From contig NZ_BMMH01000042.1 in the NCBI RefSeq assembly GCF_014645735.1, positions 1 through 32,535 of the forward strand: a stretch of 32,535 nucleotides of DNA. The letters are read 5' to 3'. The notes under the pieces were generated by a model. It made no database searches and was not told the DNA's origin. It was given only the letters and a program-made list of their open reading frames with translations. Position 1 is the stretch's first letter; every line of letters begins with the position of its first letter. Of the stretch, positions 6,721 through 15,709 are shown one piece after another. The translations under genes and the position numbers were made by a program. Source of the stretch: Nocardia jinanensis (lineage in GTDB: Bacteria > Actinomycetota > Actinomycetes > Mycobacteriales > Mycobacteriaceae).

Positions 6721-8877
6721 TCAGAGACGCGGGGCCAGCCAGACGGCACTGAGCGGGCCCAGCGTCAGCGCGGCCGAGGCAGGGCGGTCGTGCCGGCTCG
6801 TCGGATCGGCGTAGACGATACCGAGATTGCCCGAACCGGTGCCGCCGTATTCGAGTGCGTCGGTGTTCAGGATCTCGAGCCACTCACCGGCCGCGGGCAG
6901 GCCGATCCGGTAGTCGGTGTAGGTGGCGCCGGAGAAATTGCAGACACAGGCCATCGTGGAGCCGTCGGCGCCGTGCCGGAGGAAAGCCAGGACATTGTTC
7001 TCCCGGTCGTCGGCGGTGATCCAGGAATGCCCGCCGGGGGTGGTGTCCTGGCTCCACAGGGCCGGATGGTCGCGGTACACACGGTTGAGGTCGGCGACGA
7101 GTAGCTGGATACCGCGGTGCAGCGGATTGTCGAGTTCGTGCCAGTCGAGACTGTGGTCGTGCCACCACTCGCGGTAGTGCCCGAACTCCTGGCCCATGAA
7201 CAGCAGTTGTTTACCGGGATGGGCCCACAGGTAGGCGAGCAGTGCCCGGACGCCGCCCGCTTTGGCGAACTCGTCGCCGGGCATCCGGGTCCACAACGTG
7301 CCTTTGCCGTGTACGACCTCGTCGTGACTGATGGGCAGTACATAGTTCTCGCTCCACGCGTACATGAGCGAAAAAGTGATCTCGTTGTGGTGCCAGGTGC
7401 GGTGCACGGGATCTCGGCCCAGATAGCCGAGGGTGTCGTGCATCCAGCCCATATTCCATTTCATGGAGAAGCCGAGCCCGCCGACCTCGGTGGCCCGGGT
7501 GACACCGGCCCAGGTGGTGGATTCCTCGGCAATGGTGACGACACCCGGATACGAACCGTGCAGACTGTCGTTCAGTTCGGTGAGGAACGCGACCGCCTCC
7601 AGATTCTCGCGGCCGCCGTGGATATTCGGCTCCCAGTCGCCACCGGGCCGGGCGTAGTCGAGATACAACATGGCCGCGACCGCATCGACGCGCAGGCCGT
7701 CGATATGGAATTCCGCGATCCAGAACCGGGCGTTGGCGACGAGGAAATTGCGCACTTCGGGACGCCCGTAGTCGAATACCAGAGTGCCCCATTCCGGCTG
7801 TTCTCCGCGCCGCGGGTCCGGGTGTTCGTAGAGCGCAGTGCCGTCGAAACGGGCCAGCGCCCAGGTATCGCGGGGGAAATGGGCGGGCACCCAGTCGAGG
7901 ATGACGCCGATACCGTCGGCATGCAGGTGATCGACGAAGGCGCGGAAATCGTCCGGACTGCCGAAGCGCGAGGTGGGGGCGTAGTACGAGGTGACCTGAT
8001 ATCCCCACGATCCGCCGAAGGGATGCTCGGCGACGGGCAGCAATTCGATGTGGGTGAACCCGAGGCCACGCACGTATTCGCTGAGTTCGGTCGCGAGCTC
8101 GCGGTAGCCCAGACCGGGACGCCAGGACCCGAGATGGACTTCGAAAACGCTGAAGGGGGCGCGGGCGGGGTCGGTTCGGGCGCGGGTGGTGAGCCAGTTC
8201 CGATCGGTCCAGCGATGGCCGGAGTCGGCCACGACCGAGGCGGTGGCGGGCGGGACCTCGGTGGCGAACGCGACCGGGTCGGCGTGATCGGCCATGCGGC
8301 CGTCGGCCCCGTGCACGCGGTACTTGTAGCGGTCGCCGGGCGCCGCGCCGGGGACGAAGACCTCCCAGACTCCCGACCGTCCGAGCGCGCGCATCGGCCA
8401 GGTCCCGCCCTGCCAGTGGTCGAAATCGCCGAATACGGTGACACCACGGGCGTTCGGGGCCCAGACGGCGAACGAGACACCCCGCACCTCCCCGTCGAGG
8501 CCGCGGTAGGTGCGCGGATGGGCGCCGAGCACCTCCCACAGCCGCTGGTGCCGGCCCTCACCGATGAGGTGCAGATCGAGATCGCCGAGGGTGGGCAGGA
8601 AGCGGTAGCCGTCGGCGGTCACGGTGGCCGGAAGATGAGGGTGCACGGTGACGATGCGGTAGTCCAGGATCTCCGGATAGGGCAGCACGGCGGCGAAAAC
8701 TCCGTGACCCACCGATTCCAGCCGATGATCGACACCGCCGACCAGCACCGACACCGATTCCGCGGCGGGCCGCAGCACCTGGACGACGGTGCCGTCGGGG
8801 TGTGGGTGCGCGCCGAGCACCGTATGTGGGTCCGGGTGGCTGCCCGCTGCGAGGAGCAGCAGGTCACGACGGTTCAT
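6721..8877 (-). CDS. glgB: 1,4-alpha-glucan branching enzyme GlgB (GH13)
   Basis: The 718-aa enzyme transfers alpha-1,4 chains to make alpha-1,6 branches. It has an N1 module plus CBM48 (about 15-220), the GH13 barrel (about 240-600) and a C-terminal beta domain ending SAVWLAPRL. With numbering from the alternative GTG one codon upstream (8880), the nucleophile is D399 (DGLRVD), the acid/base E452 (TIAEES) and the third carboxylate D520 (ISHDEVVHGKG). The start is ATG 8877 or GTG 8880, 7 or 4 bp after the glgE stop, so the two genes are co-transcribed. With GlgE it forms the core of the maltosyl-phosphate route to glycogen-like alpha-glucan. The gene is convergent with the thioredoxin-like gene. 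Confidence 0.96.
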   Translation of the reverse strand: MNRRDLLLLAAGSHPDPHTVLGAHPHPDGTVVQVLRPAAESVSVLVGGVDHRLESVGHGVFAAVLPYPEILDYRIVTVHPHLPATVTADGYRFLPTLGDLDLHLIGEGRHQRLWEVLGAHPRTYRGLDGEVRGVSFAVWAPNARGVTVFGDFDHWQGGTWPMRALGRSGVWEVFVPGAAPGDRYKYRVHGADGRMADHADPVAFATEVPPATASVVADSGHRWTDRNWLTTRARTDPARAPFSVFEVHLGSWRPGLGYRELATELSEYVRGLGFTHIELLPVAEHPFGGSWGYQVTSYYAPTSRFGSPDDFRAFVDHLHADGIGVILDWVPAHFPRDTWALARFDGTALYEHPDPRRGEQPEWGTLVFDYGRPEVRNFLVANARFWIAEFHIDGLRVDAVAAMLYLDYARPGGDWEPNIHGGRENLEAVAFLTELNDSLHGSYPGVVTIAEESTTWAGVTRATEVGGLGFSMKWNMGWMHDTLGYLGRDPVHRTWHHNEITFSLMYAWSENYVLPISHDEVVHGKGTLWTRMPGDEFAKAGGVRALLAYLWAHPGKQLLFMGQEFGHYREWWHDHSLDWHELDNPLHRGIQLLVADLNRVYRDHPALWSQDTTPGGHSWITADDRENNVLAFLRHGADGSTMACVCNFSGATYTDYRIGLPAAGEWLEILNTDALEYGGTGSGNLGIVYADPTSRHDRPASAALTLGPLSAVWLAPRL

Positions 8878-8884
8878 CACACGG

Positions 8885-10888
8885 TCACCGGAAACTGCGC
8901 CGATACGCCAGAGCGATGCGCGCGTGATGGGGGACGGGCGGCAGCGCGATGATGTGGGCGACCGCGCGGGCGGGATCGAGCCGGATGTAGTTGGTCTGCG
9001 CCCAGTGGTACTGCTCGCCGCTGATCTCGTCGTGGACCACCGGATGGTCGTGCCATTCCCGGCCGACAGCGGGCAGATCCAGCGACAGCATTCCCTGTTC
9101 GGCGGTGAAGGGATTCAGGTTCACCACCACCAGGACCGCGTCGCCGGTCGCGGGGTCGATCTTCGAATACGCGAGCAGATTGTCGTTGTCGATGTGATGG
9201 AAATGCAGGCACCGCAACTGCTGTAGCGCTGGATGCCGGCGGCGGATCTCGTTGAGCCTGGTGAGCAGCGGTTCGAGCGATTCACCGCGGGCCAGGGCCT
9301 GTGCGAATGGGCGGGGTCGCAGTTCGTACTTCTCCGAATCCAGATACTCCTCGCTTCCCGGGCGGACCGCCTGGTGCTCGTACAGTTCGTAGCCGGAGTA
9401 CACCCCCCAGCTGGGGCCGAGGGTCGCGGCCAGCACCGCCCGGATCGCGAACATGCCCGGGCCCCCGTGTTGCAGGCTCTCGTGCAGGATGTCGGGGGTG
9501 TTGACGAAGAGGTTGGGCCGGGCTTCGTCGGCCTTGGCGGCGAGTTCCAGACCGAACTCGGTGAGTTCGTGCTTATGGGTGCGCCAGGTGAAATAGGTGT
9601 AGGACTGGCTGAAACCGCGCCGCGCCAGACCGTAGAGGCGTGCCGGGTAGGTGAACGCCTCGGACAGGAAGACCACGTCCGGATCGGTCCGGTGCACCGC
9701 GGCGATGAGCCACTCCCAGAATTCGGCCGGTTTGGTGTGCGGGTTGTCGACCCGGAAGATCTTCACTCCCAGCCCGATCCAGTACCGCACCACACGCAGC
9801 ACCTCGGCGTAGAGGCCGTCGGGATCGTTGTCGAACTCGAGCGGATAGATGTCCTGGTACTTCTTGGGCGGATTCTCGGCGTAGGCGATGGTGCTGTCGG
9901 GCAGAGTGGTGAACCATTCCGGGTGCGCGCTCACCCACGGATGGTCCGGTGCGCACTGCAGAGCCAGATCCAGCGCGACCTCCAGACCGAGCCCGGCCGC
10001 GATGCCGACGAAGGCGCGGAAATCGGATTCGGTACCCAGCCGCGGATGGAACGCGTCGTGACCGCCCTCGGCCGAACCGATCGCCCACGGCGAGCCGACA
10101 TCCCCCGGACCTGCCGCGAGCGCGTTGTTACGGCCCTTGCGGTTGACCGCGCCGATGGGATGGATCGGCGGCAGATAGACCACATCGAAACCCATCGCCG
10201 CGATTCGCGGCAGTTGGTTCGCCGCGGTCGCGAAGGTGCCGTGCACCGGATTGCCGGCGGCGTCGCGTCCGCCGGTCGAGCGAGGAAAGAACTCGTACCA
10301 GGACCCGGTGCGCGCCCGCGGTCGCTCCACCAGCACCGAATACTGCGGTCCGCGCGTGAGCAGATCCCGCAGCGGCATACGACGCAGGATCTCGGCGACC
10401 TCGTCGGTGAACGCCGGAGCCACCCGCGCCGGGAGCGGTTCGTCGTCACGGAGCGCCGCCGCGGCCGCCCGCAGCCGCTCGAACTCTTTCTTCGGCACCG
10501 CCTGCGCCGCCCGGTCCAGCAACCGGGCGCCGATCTCCAGGTCGTTGTCCAGATCCGCCGCGCTCTGCCCGACCGCCAGCTTCGCCGCCACCGCCGACCG
10601 CCAGGTCGCGACGGAATCGGCCCAGCCCTCGACCCGGAAATGCCATACACCGGGTCCGGTGGGTGTGAACACGCCGTTGAACACATCGGGTTCGTAGTCG
10701 GGGGTCATCGGCACCCGCACGGACCGGGACGAGCCCGGGGCCCGCACCGCCAGAGTGGCCCCGACCGCACCGTGCCCGTCCCGCCACACCACAGCCCGCA
10801 CCGGGAAGACCTCCCCGACCACGGCCTTCGCCGGGTAGCCGCCGGGGATTCGCGGGGCGATGTCATCGATGGCGATGCGGCCGGTCAT
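8885..10888 (-). CDS. glgE: Maltose-1-phosphate maltosyltransferase GlgE (GH13_3)
   Basis: The 667-aa protein transfers maltosyl units from alpha-maltose-1-phosphate onto glucan chains, releasing phosphate. Domains are an N-terminal beta-sandwich (about 1-105), a helical insert (about 110-185), the GH13 barrel (about 195-560) and a C-terminal beta domain. The nucleophile is D381 (FRVDNPHTKP) and the acid/base E410 (FLSEAFT). The GH13_3 markers WYEFFPRS and NPPKKYQDIYP are present. The ATG at 10888 has TAACGT 6 nt upstream and no ribosome binding site, predicting a leaderless glgE-glgB transcript. The enzymes that make maltose-1-phosphate (TreS-Mak or GlgC-GlgM) are not in the window. Confidence 0.96.
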   Translation of the reverse strand: MTGRIAIDDIAPRIPGGYPAKAVVGEVFPVRAVVWRDGHGAVGATLAVRAPGSSRSVRVPMTPDYEPDVFNGVFTPTGPGVWHFRVEGWADSVATWRSAVAAKLAVGQSAADLDNDLEIGARLLDRAAQAVPKKEFERLRAAAAALRDDEPLPARVAPAFTDEVAEILRRMPLRDLLTRGPQYSVLVERPRARTGSWYEFFPRSTGGRDAAGNPVHGTFATAANQLPRIAAMGFDVVYLPPIHPIGAVNRKGRNNALAAGPGDVGSPWAIGSAEGGHDAFHPRLGTESDFRAFVGIAAGLGLEVALDLALQCAPDHPWVSAHPEWFTTLPDSTIAYAENPPKKYQDIYPLEFDNDPDGLYAEVLRVVRYWIGLGVKIFRVDNPHTKPAEFWEWLIAAVHRTDPDVVFLSEAFTYPARLYGLARRGFSQSYTYFTWRTHKHELTEFGLELAAKADEARPNLFVNTPDILHESLQHGGPGMFAIRAVLAATLGPSWGVYSGYELYEHQAVRPGSEEYLDSEKYELRPRPFAQALARGESLEPLLTRLNEIRRRHPALQQLRCLHFHHIDNDNLLAYSKIDPATGDAVLVVVNLNPFTAEQGMLSLDLPAVGREWHDHPVVHDEISGEQYHWAQTNYIRLDPARAVAHIIALPPVPHHARIALAYRRSFR

Positions 10889-10894
10889 CCATAC

Positions 10895-10900
10895 ACGTTA
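10895..10900 (-). promoter_or_regulatory. -10 hexamer of the glgE-glgB operon, predicted leaderless
   Basis: On the minus strand TAACGT ends 6 nt before the glgE ATG. The divergent glgP promoter is about 390 bp away, with a repeat copy between them. Confidence 0.5.
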
Positions 10901-11065
10901 TTGGCAACGACACCGGTGGCGGAAACCGGCGCGAGTGAAGTCGGCGCCTGACCAACGCGTCCACCCCGCGCTCGGGAGATGCCCCGGCCGCCCACGCCGG
11001 AAACATCCGGGGCAGAGGCGTCGGATTCGCCAGCCTGCCCCGGTCGTATCCGGCACAGCCACCAC

Positions 11066-11284
11066 TCGGACCGGAGCACTCACAGAATCGTCAACCCGCC
11101 CGGTGATCAATGGCGCACATCCGCACATCACCTCCTGTCCTCTCCGAATGGTCCACCTCAGCGGCGGGGCCCGCCCCGGTTCTGGAGCGACGTAGCGAAG
11201 GAGCGCAGCGACTGAGCGAAGGAGTGAAGAACCGGGGTTAACAGGGCCCCGCCAGCGGCGCCGAAGGCGCCGCAAATAAACACA
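11066..11284. repeat. Dispersed intergenic repeat, copy 2 (longest copy)
   Basis: This copy has all segments. A 5' part at about 11066-11160 aligns with 25513-25617, sharing GAGCACT-ACAGA-TCGT and ATGGTCCACCTCAGCGGC. The nested hairpin pairs GGCGGGGCCC 11163-11172 with 11244-11253 (10 bp) and CCCGGTTCT 11175-11183 with 11228-11236 (9 bp). Its loop carries direct repeats of GAGCGA and GCGAAGGAGYG. A second hairpin follows: GCGGCGCC 11255-11262, gaa, GGCGCCGC 11266-11273, then AAATAAACACAG. It ends only a few bases before the glgP -10 hexamer. I see no transposase, terminal inverted repeats or clear target duplication. Confidence 0.85.
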
Positions 11285-11289
11285 GCCAA

Positions 11290-11295
11290 TAAGCT
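11290..11295 (+). promoter_or_regulatory. -10 hexamer of glgP, predicted leaderless
   Basis: TAAGCT ends 7 nt before the glgP ATG at 11303. It sits just downstream of repeat copy 2, so any -35 element would fall inside or at the end of the repeat. Confidence 0.55.
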
Positions 11296-11302
11296 CACCG
11301 GG

Positions 11303-13843
11303 ATGAAGGCACTGCGTCGGTTCACCGTCCGCGCCCATCTGCCGGAGCGTCTGGCCGCGCTGGGCGAGCTCTCCACGAATCTGCGCTGGTCGTGGCATGG
11401 TCCGACGCAGGATGTGTTCGCCGCGCTGGATCCGGGCCGGTGGGAGGAGATCGGGCACGACCCCGTGCGGATACTGGGGGAAGTGTCACCGGAGCGGCTG
11501 GAGGCGCTCGCCGGGGACGCGGAGTTCTGCGGACGGGTCGATGCCGTGGCGGCCGATCTGCGGGCCTATCTGGATCGGCCGGTCGCCGACTTCGGGGTGC
11601 GGGGGATCGCCTACTTCTCGATGGAGTTCGGGGTGACCGAAGTACTGCCCAACTATTCGGGTGGTCTCGGGATTCTGGCCGGCGACCATCTGAAGGCGGC
11701 GTCCGATCTGGGGTTGCCGCTGATCGGGGTGGGGCTGCTGTACCGGTCGGGGTACTTCCGGCAGTCGCTGACCGCCGACGGTTGGCAGGCCGAGCGGTAT
11801 CCGGCGCTGGATCCGCAGGGTTTGCCGTTGCGTTTGCTGACCGCCGATTCTTCGCCGGTGCTGGTGCATGTGGCGATGCCGGATCGGCGGGTGCTGACGG
11901 CGCGGGTGTGGATCGCGCAGGTGGGGCGAGTGCCGCTGCTACTGCTGGATACCGATATCGCGGCCAACGATCCGGATCTGCGGGCGGTCACCGACCGGCT
12001 CTACGGCGGGGATCAGGAGCACCGGATCGAGCAGGAGATCCTCGCCGGGATCGGCGGGGTGCGGGCGGTGCGTGCCTATACGGCGGCCGCCGGGCTCGCC
12101 GACCCCGAGGTCTTCCATATGAACGAAGGACATGCGGGATTTCTCGGTCTGGAACGGATCCGCGAATACCTGGCCGCGGGACACGATTTCGATACCGCGC
12201 TGGCGGCAGTGCGCGCGGGAACGTTGTTCACCACGCATACGCCGGTTCCGGCCGGGATCGACCGGTTCCCGGTATCGATGGTCCACCGGTATTTCGGCGG
12301 GTCGTCCGGGGAATCGGAGTCGCCGCTGCTGCCGGGGATCGGGGTGGATCGGATCATCGCGCTCGGCCGGGAAGCCGATCCCACGGTGTTCAATATGGCG
12401 CATATGGGGTTGCGGCTGGCGCAGCGCGCGAACGGGGTATCGCGATTGCACGGCGCGGTGAGTCGCGACATGTTCAATCCGCTGTGGCCCGGTTTCGACG
12501 CCGCCGAGGTGCCGATCGGGTCGGTGACCAACGGCGTGCACGCCCCGACCTGGGCGGCCCGGGAATGGGGGGAACTGCTCGACACCGCCGACTGCCCGGG
12601 TGCCTGGGAGCGAATGCGCGGTCTGGAACCGGAGCAGCTCTGGCGGATCCGCGCGACCCTGCGCGCGAAGCTGGTGGGGGAGGTGCGGCGGCGGCTGCGG
12701 GAGTCGTGGCGGCAGCGGGGTGCGGCCGATGCCGAACTGAACTGGGTGGGTTCGGTGTTCGACCCCGAGGTGCTGACCGTCGGGTTCGCGCGCCGGGTAC
12801 CGACCTACAAGCGCCTGACCCTGATGTTGCGTGATCCCCGGCGACTGCGCGATCTGCTGCTGGACCCCGAGCGCCCGGTGCAGTTGGTGGTGGCTGGGAA
12901 GAGCCATCCCGCGGATGAAGGCGGTAAGGCGCTGATCCAGCAGGTGGTGCGGTTCGCCGACGATCCGGCGGTCCGGCACCGGATCGTGTTCCTGCCCGAC
13001 TACGACATATCGATGGCCCGGTACCTGTATTGGGGTTGCGATGTGTGGCTGAACAATCCGCTGCGGCCGCTGGAGGCATGCGGAACCTCCGGTATGAAAT
13101 CGGCGCTCAACGGTGGGCTCAACCTGTCGATCCTGGACGGGTGGTGGGACGAGATGTTCGACGGCGAGAACGGATGGGCGATCCCGACCGCCGACGGGGT
13201 CGCCGACGACGAGCGCCGCGACGATCTGGAGGCGACCGCGCTCTACGAGTTGATGGAGCGGACGGTCGCACCACATTTCTACGATCGCGGCGCGGACGGG
13301 ATACCGGCGCGCTGGGTCGAGATGGTGCGCCACACCCTGCACACTCTCGGGCCGAAGGTGCCGGCGGACCGGATGGTGCGCGAGTACGCCGAGCGGTACT
13401 ACGCGCCGGCGGCCGCGGCCTGCCGACAGGTCACCGATGCGGATTTGGGGGGCGCGCGGGAGATCGCGGAGTACCGCAGGCGAGTGGAGGACGCCTGGCC
13501 AGGTGTGCGGGTCGTGCAGGTGGACGCGGCCGGCCTGCCGGACACTCCCGTGATCGGGGCGCGGTTGTCGTTGACCGCGCGGGTGGATCTCGGTGGCCTC
13601 GGCCCCGCTGATGTCACGGTTCAGGCGGTCCTGGGCCGGGTCTCACCCGAGGACGATCTCTCCGATACGACTGCTGTCGCGATGTCGCCCGCCGGCCGGG
13701 AGTCCGCCGAGTCCGCGCTCGAGGTTTTCACCGCCGACACTCCGGTACCGCTGTCCGGTGCGGTCGGCTACACGGTCCGGGTGCTGCCGTCTCACGAGCT
13801 GCTCGCGACGCCGGCCGAACTCGGCAGGGTGGCGAACGCCTGA
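11303..13843 (+). CDS. glgP: Alpha-glucan phosphorylase GlgP (GT35, DUF3417-type)
   Basis: The 846-aa enzyme removes glucose-1-phosphate from alpha-1,4-glucans using pyridoxal phosphate. The N-terminal DUF3417 region (about 10-110) marks the short actinobacterial phosphorylase family (M. tuberculosis Rv1328). The PLP lysine is most likely K599 in EACGTSGMKSALNGG. Other family blocks are FSMEFGVTE (105-113), FHMNEGHAGF (271-280), FTTHTPVPAG (309-318) and TNGVHAPTW (409-417). A C-terminal tail of about 110 residues resembles a beta-sandwich. It diverges from glgE-glgB across a repeat copy. It is assumed to remobilise the glucan made by GlgE/GlgB. Confidence 0.95.
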   Translation: MKALRRFTVRAHLPERLAALGELSTNLRWSWHGPTQDVFAALDPGRWEEIGHDPVRILGEVSPERLEALAGDAEFCGRVDAVAADLRAYLDRPVADFGVRGIAYFSMEFGVTEVLPNYSGGLGILAGDHLKAASDLGLPLIGVGLLYRSGYFRQSLTADGWQAERYPALDPQGLPLRLLTADSSPVLVHVAMPDRRVLTARVWIAQVGRVPLLLLDTDIAANDPDLRAVTDRLYGGDQEHRIEQEILAGIGGVRAVRAYTAAAGLADPEVFHMNEGHAGFLGLERIREYLAAGHDFDTALAAVRAGTLFTTHTPVPAGIDRFPVSMVHRYFGGSSGESESPLLPGIGVDRIIALGREADPTVFNMAHMGLRLAQRANGVSRLHGAVSRDMFNPLWPGFDAAEVPIGSVTNGVHAPTWAAREWGELLDTADCPGAWERMRGLEPEQLWRIRATLRAKLVGEVRRRLRESWRQRGAADAELNWVGSVFDPEVLTVGFARRVPTYKRLTLMLRDPRRLRDLLLDPERPVQLVVAGKSHPADEGGKALIQQVVRFADDPAVRHRIVFLPDYDISMARYLYWGCDVWLNNPLRPLEACGTSGMKSALNGGLNLSILDGWWDEMFDGENGWAIPTADGVADDERRDDLEATALYELMERTVAPHFYDRGADGIPARWVEMVRHTLHTLGPKVPADRMVREYAERYYAPAAAACRQVTDADLGGAREIAEYRRRVEDAWPGVRVVQVDAAGLPDTPVIGARLSLTARVDLGGLGPADVTVQAVLGRVSPEDDLSDTTAVAMSPAGRESAESALEVFTADTPVPLSGAVGYTVRVLPSHELLATPAELGRVANA

Positions 13844-14146
13844 ATACCGCGCCGCGGCCCGCGCGGACAGTTTCTACGCCGCCCGGCCGGGACACCGATC
13901 TCGGCGAGGACGTCGTCCCACGCGGCGAACGGATCGGCGCCTTCGGGCAGATCGGCTCCGGCCCCGGATCTGTACCACTCGATCTGCCCCGACCGCACGT
14001 GCGCGGTGGCGGTGACTTCGGTTCGTAACAGCGATCGGATACCGTTCCACACTGGCGCTGCCGGGCGCCGGACCTCCCGCTGTGTACTGCGCGACCACCA
14101 GCAGGGCGTATGGGGCTGTCGCCTTCCGGTTCGGGTTCGGCCACAT
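13844..14146 (-). pseudogene. Possible frameshifted remnant gene, unknown
   Basis: This 410-bp gap between glgP and the permease has coding-like sequence on the minus strand in two frames. From the ATG at 14146 one frame reads MWPNPNRKATAPYALLVV and on to about 14050. A second frame then takes over, containing VWNGIRSLL, SGQIEWYRSG and PFAAWDDVLAEIGV down to about 13880, with GC-rich third positions. One frameshift would join them into a protein of about 90-100 aa. I do not recognise the family. The second frame runs on into the antisense of glgP and has no clear ribosome binding site, so this may be chance. Confidence 0.25.
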
Positions 14147-14253
14147 ACACGCCGGGTGCCGGCCGGAGTGGCGCCCGGCGAGTTCCTGCCGGACTCCGGT
14201 CCGCTCCCCGTCCGCGTGCGGACGGATGTCATGTCCAGCCGACTGGAGGTCCC

Positions 14254-15615
14254 ATGGCCACCGATCTTCTGACCCGGACCCGCGGGCGGATCGATACCTA
14301 TTTCGCTGTCGGGGTGCACGGTTCGACCATGCGCCGCGAGCTCATGGCGGGAACGGTGACGTTCCTGGCCATGTGTTACGTGCTGGCGGTGAATCCGTCC
14401 ATCCTGGGCGATCAGGGCGCGCTCAGCGAGCAGGGCATCCCCACACAGGCGGTGTTCACCGCGACGGCGGTCTCGGCGGTGGCCGGGTCCCTGGTGATGG
14501 GGTTGTGGGCGCGCTATCCGATCGCGCTGGCGCCCGGGATGGGGCTGAACGCGTTCTTCGCTTTCTCGGTGGTGCTGGGTATGGGGATCCCGTGGCAGGT
14601 CGCGCTGTCGGGCACGTTGCTGTCCGGGGTGATCTTCTTCGTGCTGGCGGTGACCAGGATCCGGGAGAAGATCCTCAACGCGATCCCGCTGCAGTTGAAG
14701 CTGGCGGTCGCGGCCGGGGTAGGCGTTTTCGTGGCGTTTCTCGGATTCAAGAACGCGGGCATCGTAGTGGCCAGCGACGCGACCCTGGTGAAGCTCGGCG
14801 ACTTCACCCAGGGCACTACGATGCTGGCGCTGTTCGGCCTGGTGGTGACGGTGATCTTTCTGGTGCGCGGCTGGCACGGAGCGGTGCTGTACGGCATCGT
14901 GCTGACCGCCGTCGTCGGAATGATCGCCGGACTGGTGGATGTACCCGACGGAATCGCCGCGCTGCCCCGCGGTCTGGACGAGACCTTCGGGCAGGCGGTC
15001 ATTCATCTGCCCGACGCGTTCACCGCGCAGATGGCCGTGGTGATCCTGACCATGCTGTTCGTCGATTTCTTCGATGCGTCCGGAACACTCATCGGGGTCG
15101 CGAATCAAGCCGGTCTGCTGAACAGTGAAGGCGAATTGCCGCGAGCCAAGAGCGCACTGTCGGCCGATGCGGTGGGCACTATGGCGGGTGCGGTGATAGG
15201 TACCTCCACGACCACGGCCTATGTGGAATCGACCGCCGGTGTGTCGGCGGGCGGTAGAACCGGGCTCACCGCCGTGGTGACGGCCGCCTGGTTCGCGGTG
15301 GCGATGTTCTGCTATCCGATCTTCGCGGTGGTGGCGGGTTCGGGTGCGGTGACCGCGGCCGCGCTGATCGTGGTCGGGGTGCTCATGGCCCGGTCGCTGG
15401 GGGATATCGATTGGACCCGGTTGGAGTTCGCCGTACCGGCGTTCATCACCATCGTGATGATGCCGCTGACGTATTCGATCGCCAACGGCCTGGCCATGGG
15501 AATGATCTTCTATCCGGTGGTGATGGCCGCCCGCGGCCGGTTCCGCGAGGTGCATCCGGTGATGTGGGTGCTGACACTCATCTTCCTGAGCTATTTCTTC
15601 TTCCTGGCGGAATAG
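14254..15615 (+). CDS. NCS2 family purine permease (AzgA/PbuG-like)
   Basis: The 453-aa membrane protein has about 12-14 hydrophobic segments and matches the NCS2 AzgA/PbuG branch, proton symporters for hypoxanthine, guanine or adenine. Family signatures are RRELMAGTVTFLAMCYVLAV near the N-terminus, ALAPGMGLNAFFAF (TM3), FVDFFDASGTLIGVA (TM8) and GTSTTTAYVESTAGVSAGGR (TM10). The ATG at 14254 follows GGAGGT at 14245-14250. A longer reading from 14110 lacks support. The substrate cannot be fixed from sequence alone. Nothing next to it is a purine-salvage gene, and it is not part of the M. tuberculosis order here. Confidence 0.92.
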   Translation: MATDLLTRTRGRIDTYFAVGVHGSTMRRELMAGTVTFLAMCYVLAVNPSILGDQGALSEQGIPTQAVFTATAVSAVAGSLVMGLWARYPIALAPGMGLNAFFAFSVVLGMGIPWQVALSGTLLSGVIFFVLAVTRIREKILNAIPLQLKLAVAAGVGVFVAFLGFKNAGIVVASDATLVKLGDFTQGTTMLALFGLVVTVIFLVRGWHGAVLYGIVLTAVVGMIAGLVDVPDGIAALPRGLDETFGQAVIHLPDAFTAQMAVVILTMLFVDFFDASGTLIGVANQAGLLNSEGELPRAKSALSADAVGTMAGAVIGTSTTTAYVESTAGVSAGGRTGLTAVVTAAWFAVAMFCYPIFAVVAGSGAVTAAALIVVGVLMARSLGDIDWTRLEFAVPAFITIVMMPLTYSIANGLAMGMIFYPVVMAARGRFREVHPVMWVLTLIFLSYFFFLAE

Positions 15616-15682
15616 CCGAGGACCTGGTTGGCTACCGGTATCGGAAAGAACGGGACTGCGGTCCGTTTGTTTCCGTGGCTAA

Positions 15683-15694
15683 CTATCCGGATAG
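15683..15694. promoter_or_regulatory. 12-bp palindrome upstream of doxX
   Basis: CTATCCGGATAG is a perfect palindrome 15 nt before the doxX ATG. It directly precedes the GAGGGG ribosome binding site. It could be an operator, but no local regulator is an obvious partner. Confidence 0.4.
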
Positions 15695-15709
15695 GAATGA
15701 GGGGTTCTC

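Noticed and set aside
7117..8952. 611-aa open frame antisense to glgB
   Set aside because: It mirrors the glgB coding frame in high-GC DNA; glgB has full family length and all catalytic residues, and the antisense protein has no recognisable motif.
9233..10951. 572-aa open frame antisense to glgE
   Set aside because: It is a GC-driven shadow of glgE, with an Arg/Gly/His-rich composition and no ribosome binding site.
13792..15555. 587-aa frame antisense to the NCS2 permease
   Set aside because: Most of it is the shadow of the permease gene. Only the short part below about 14100 looked possibly coding and is reported separately.
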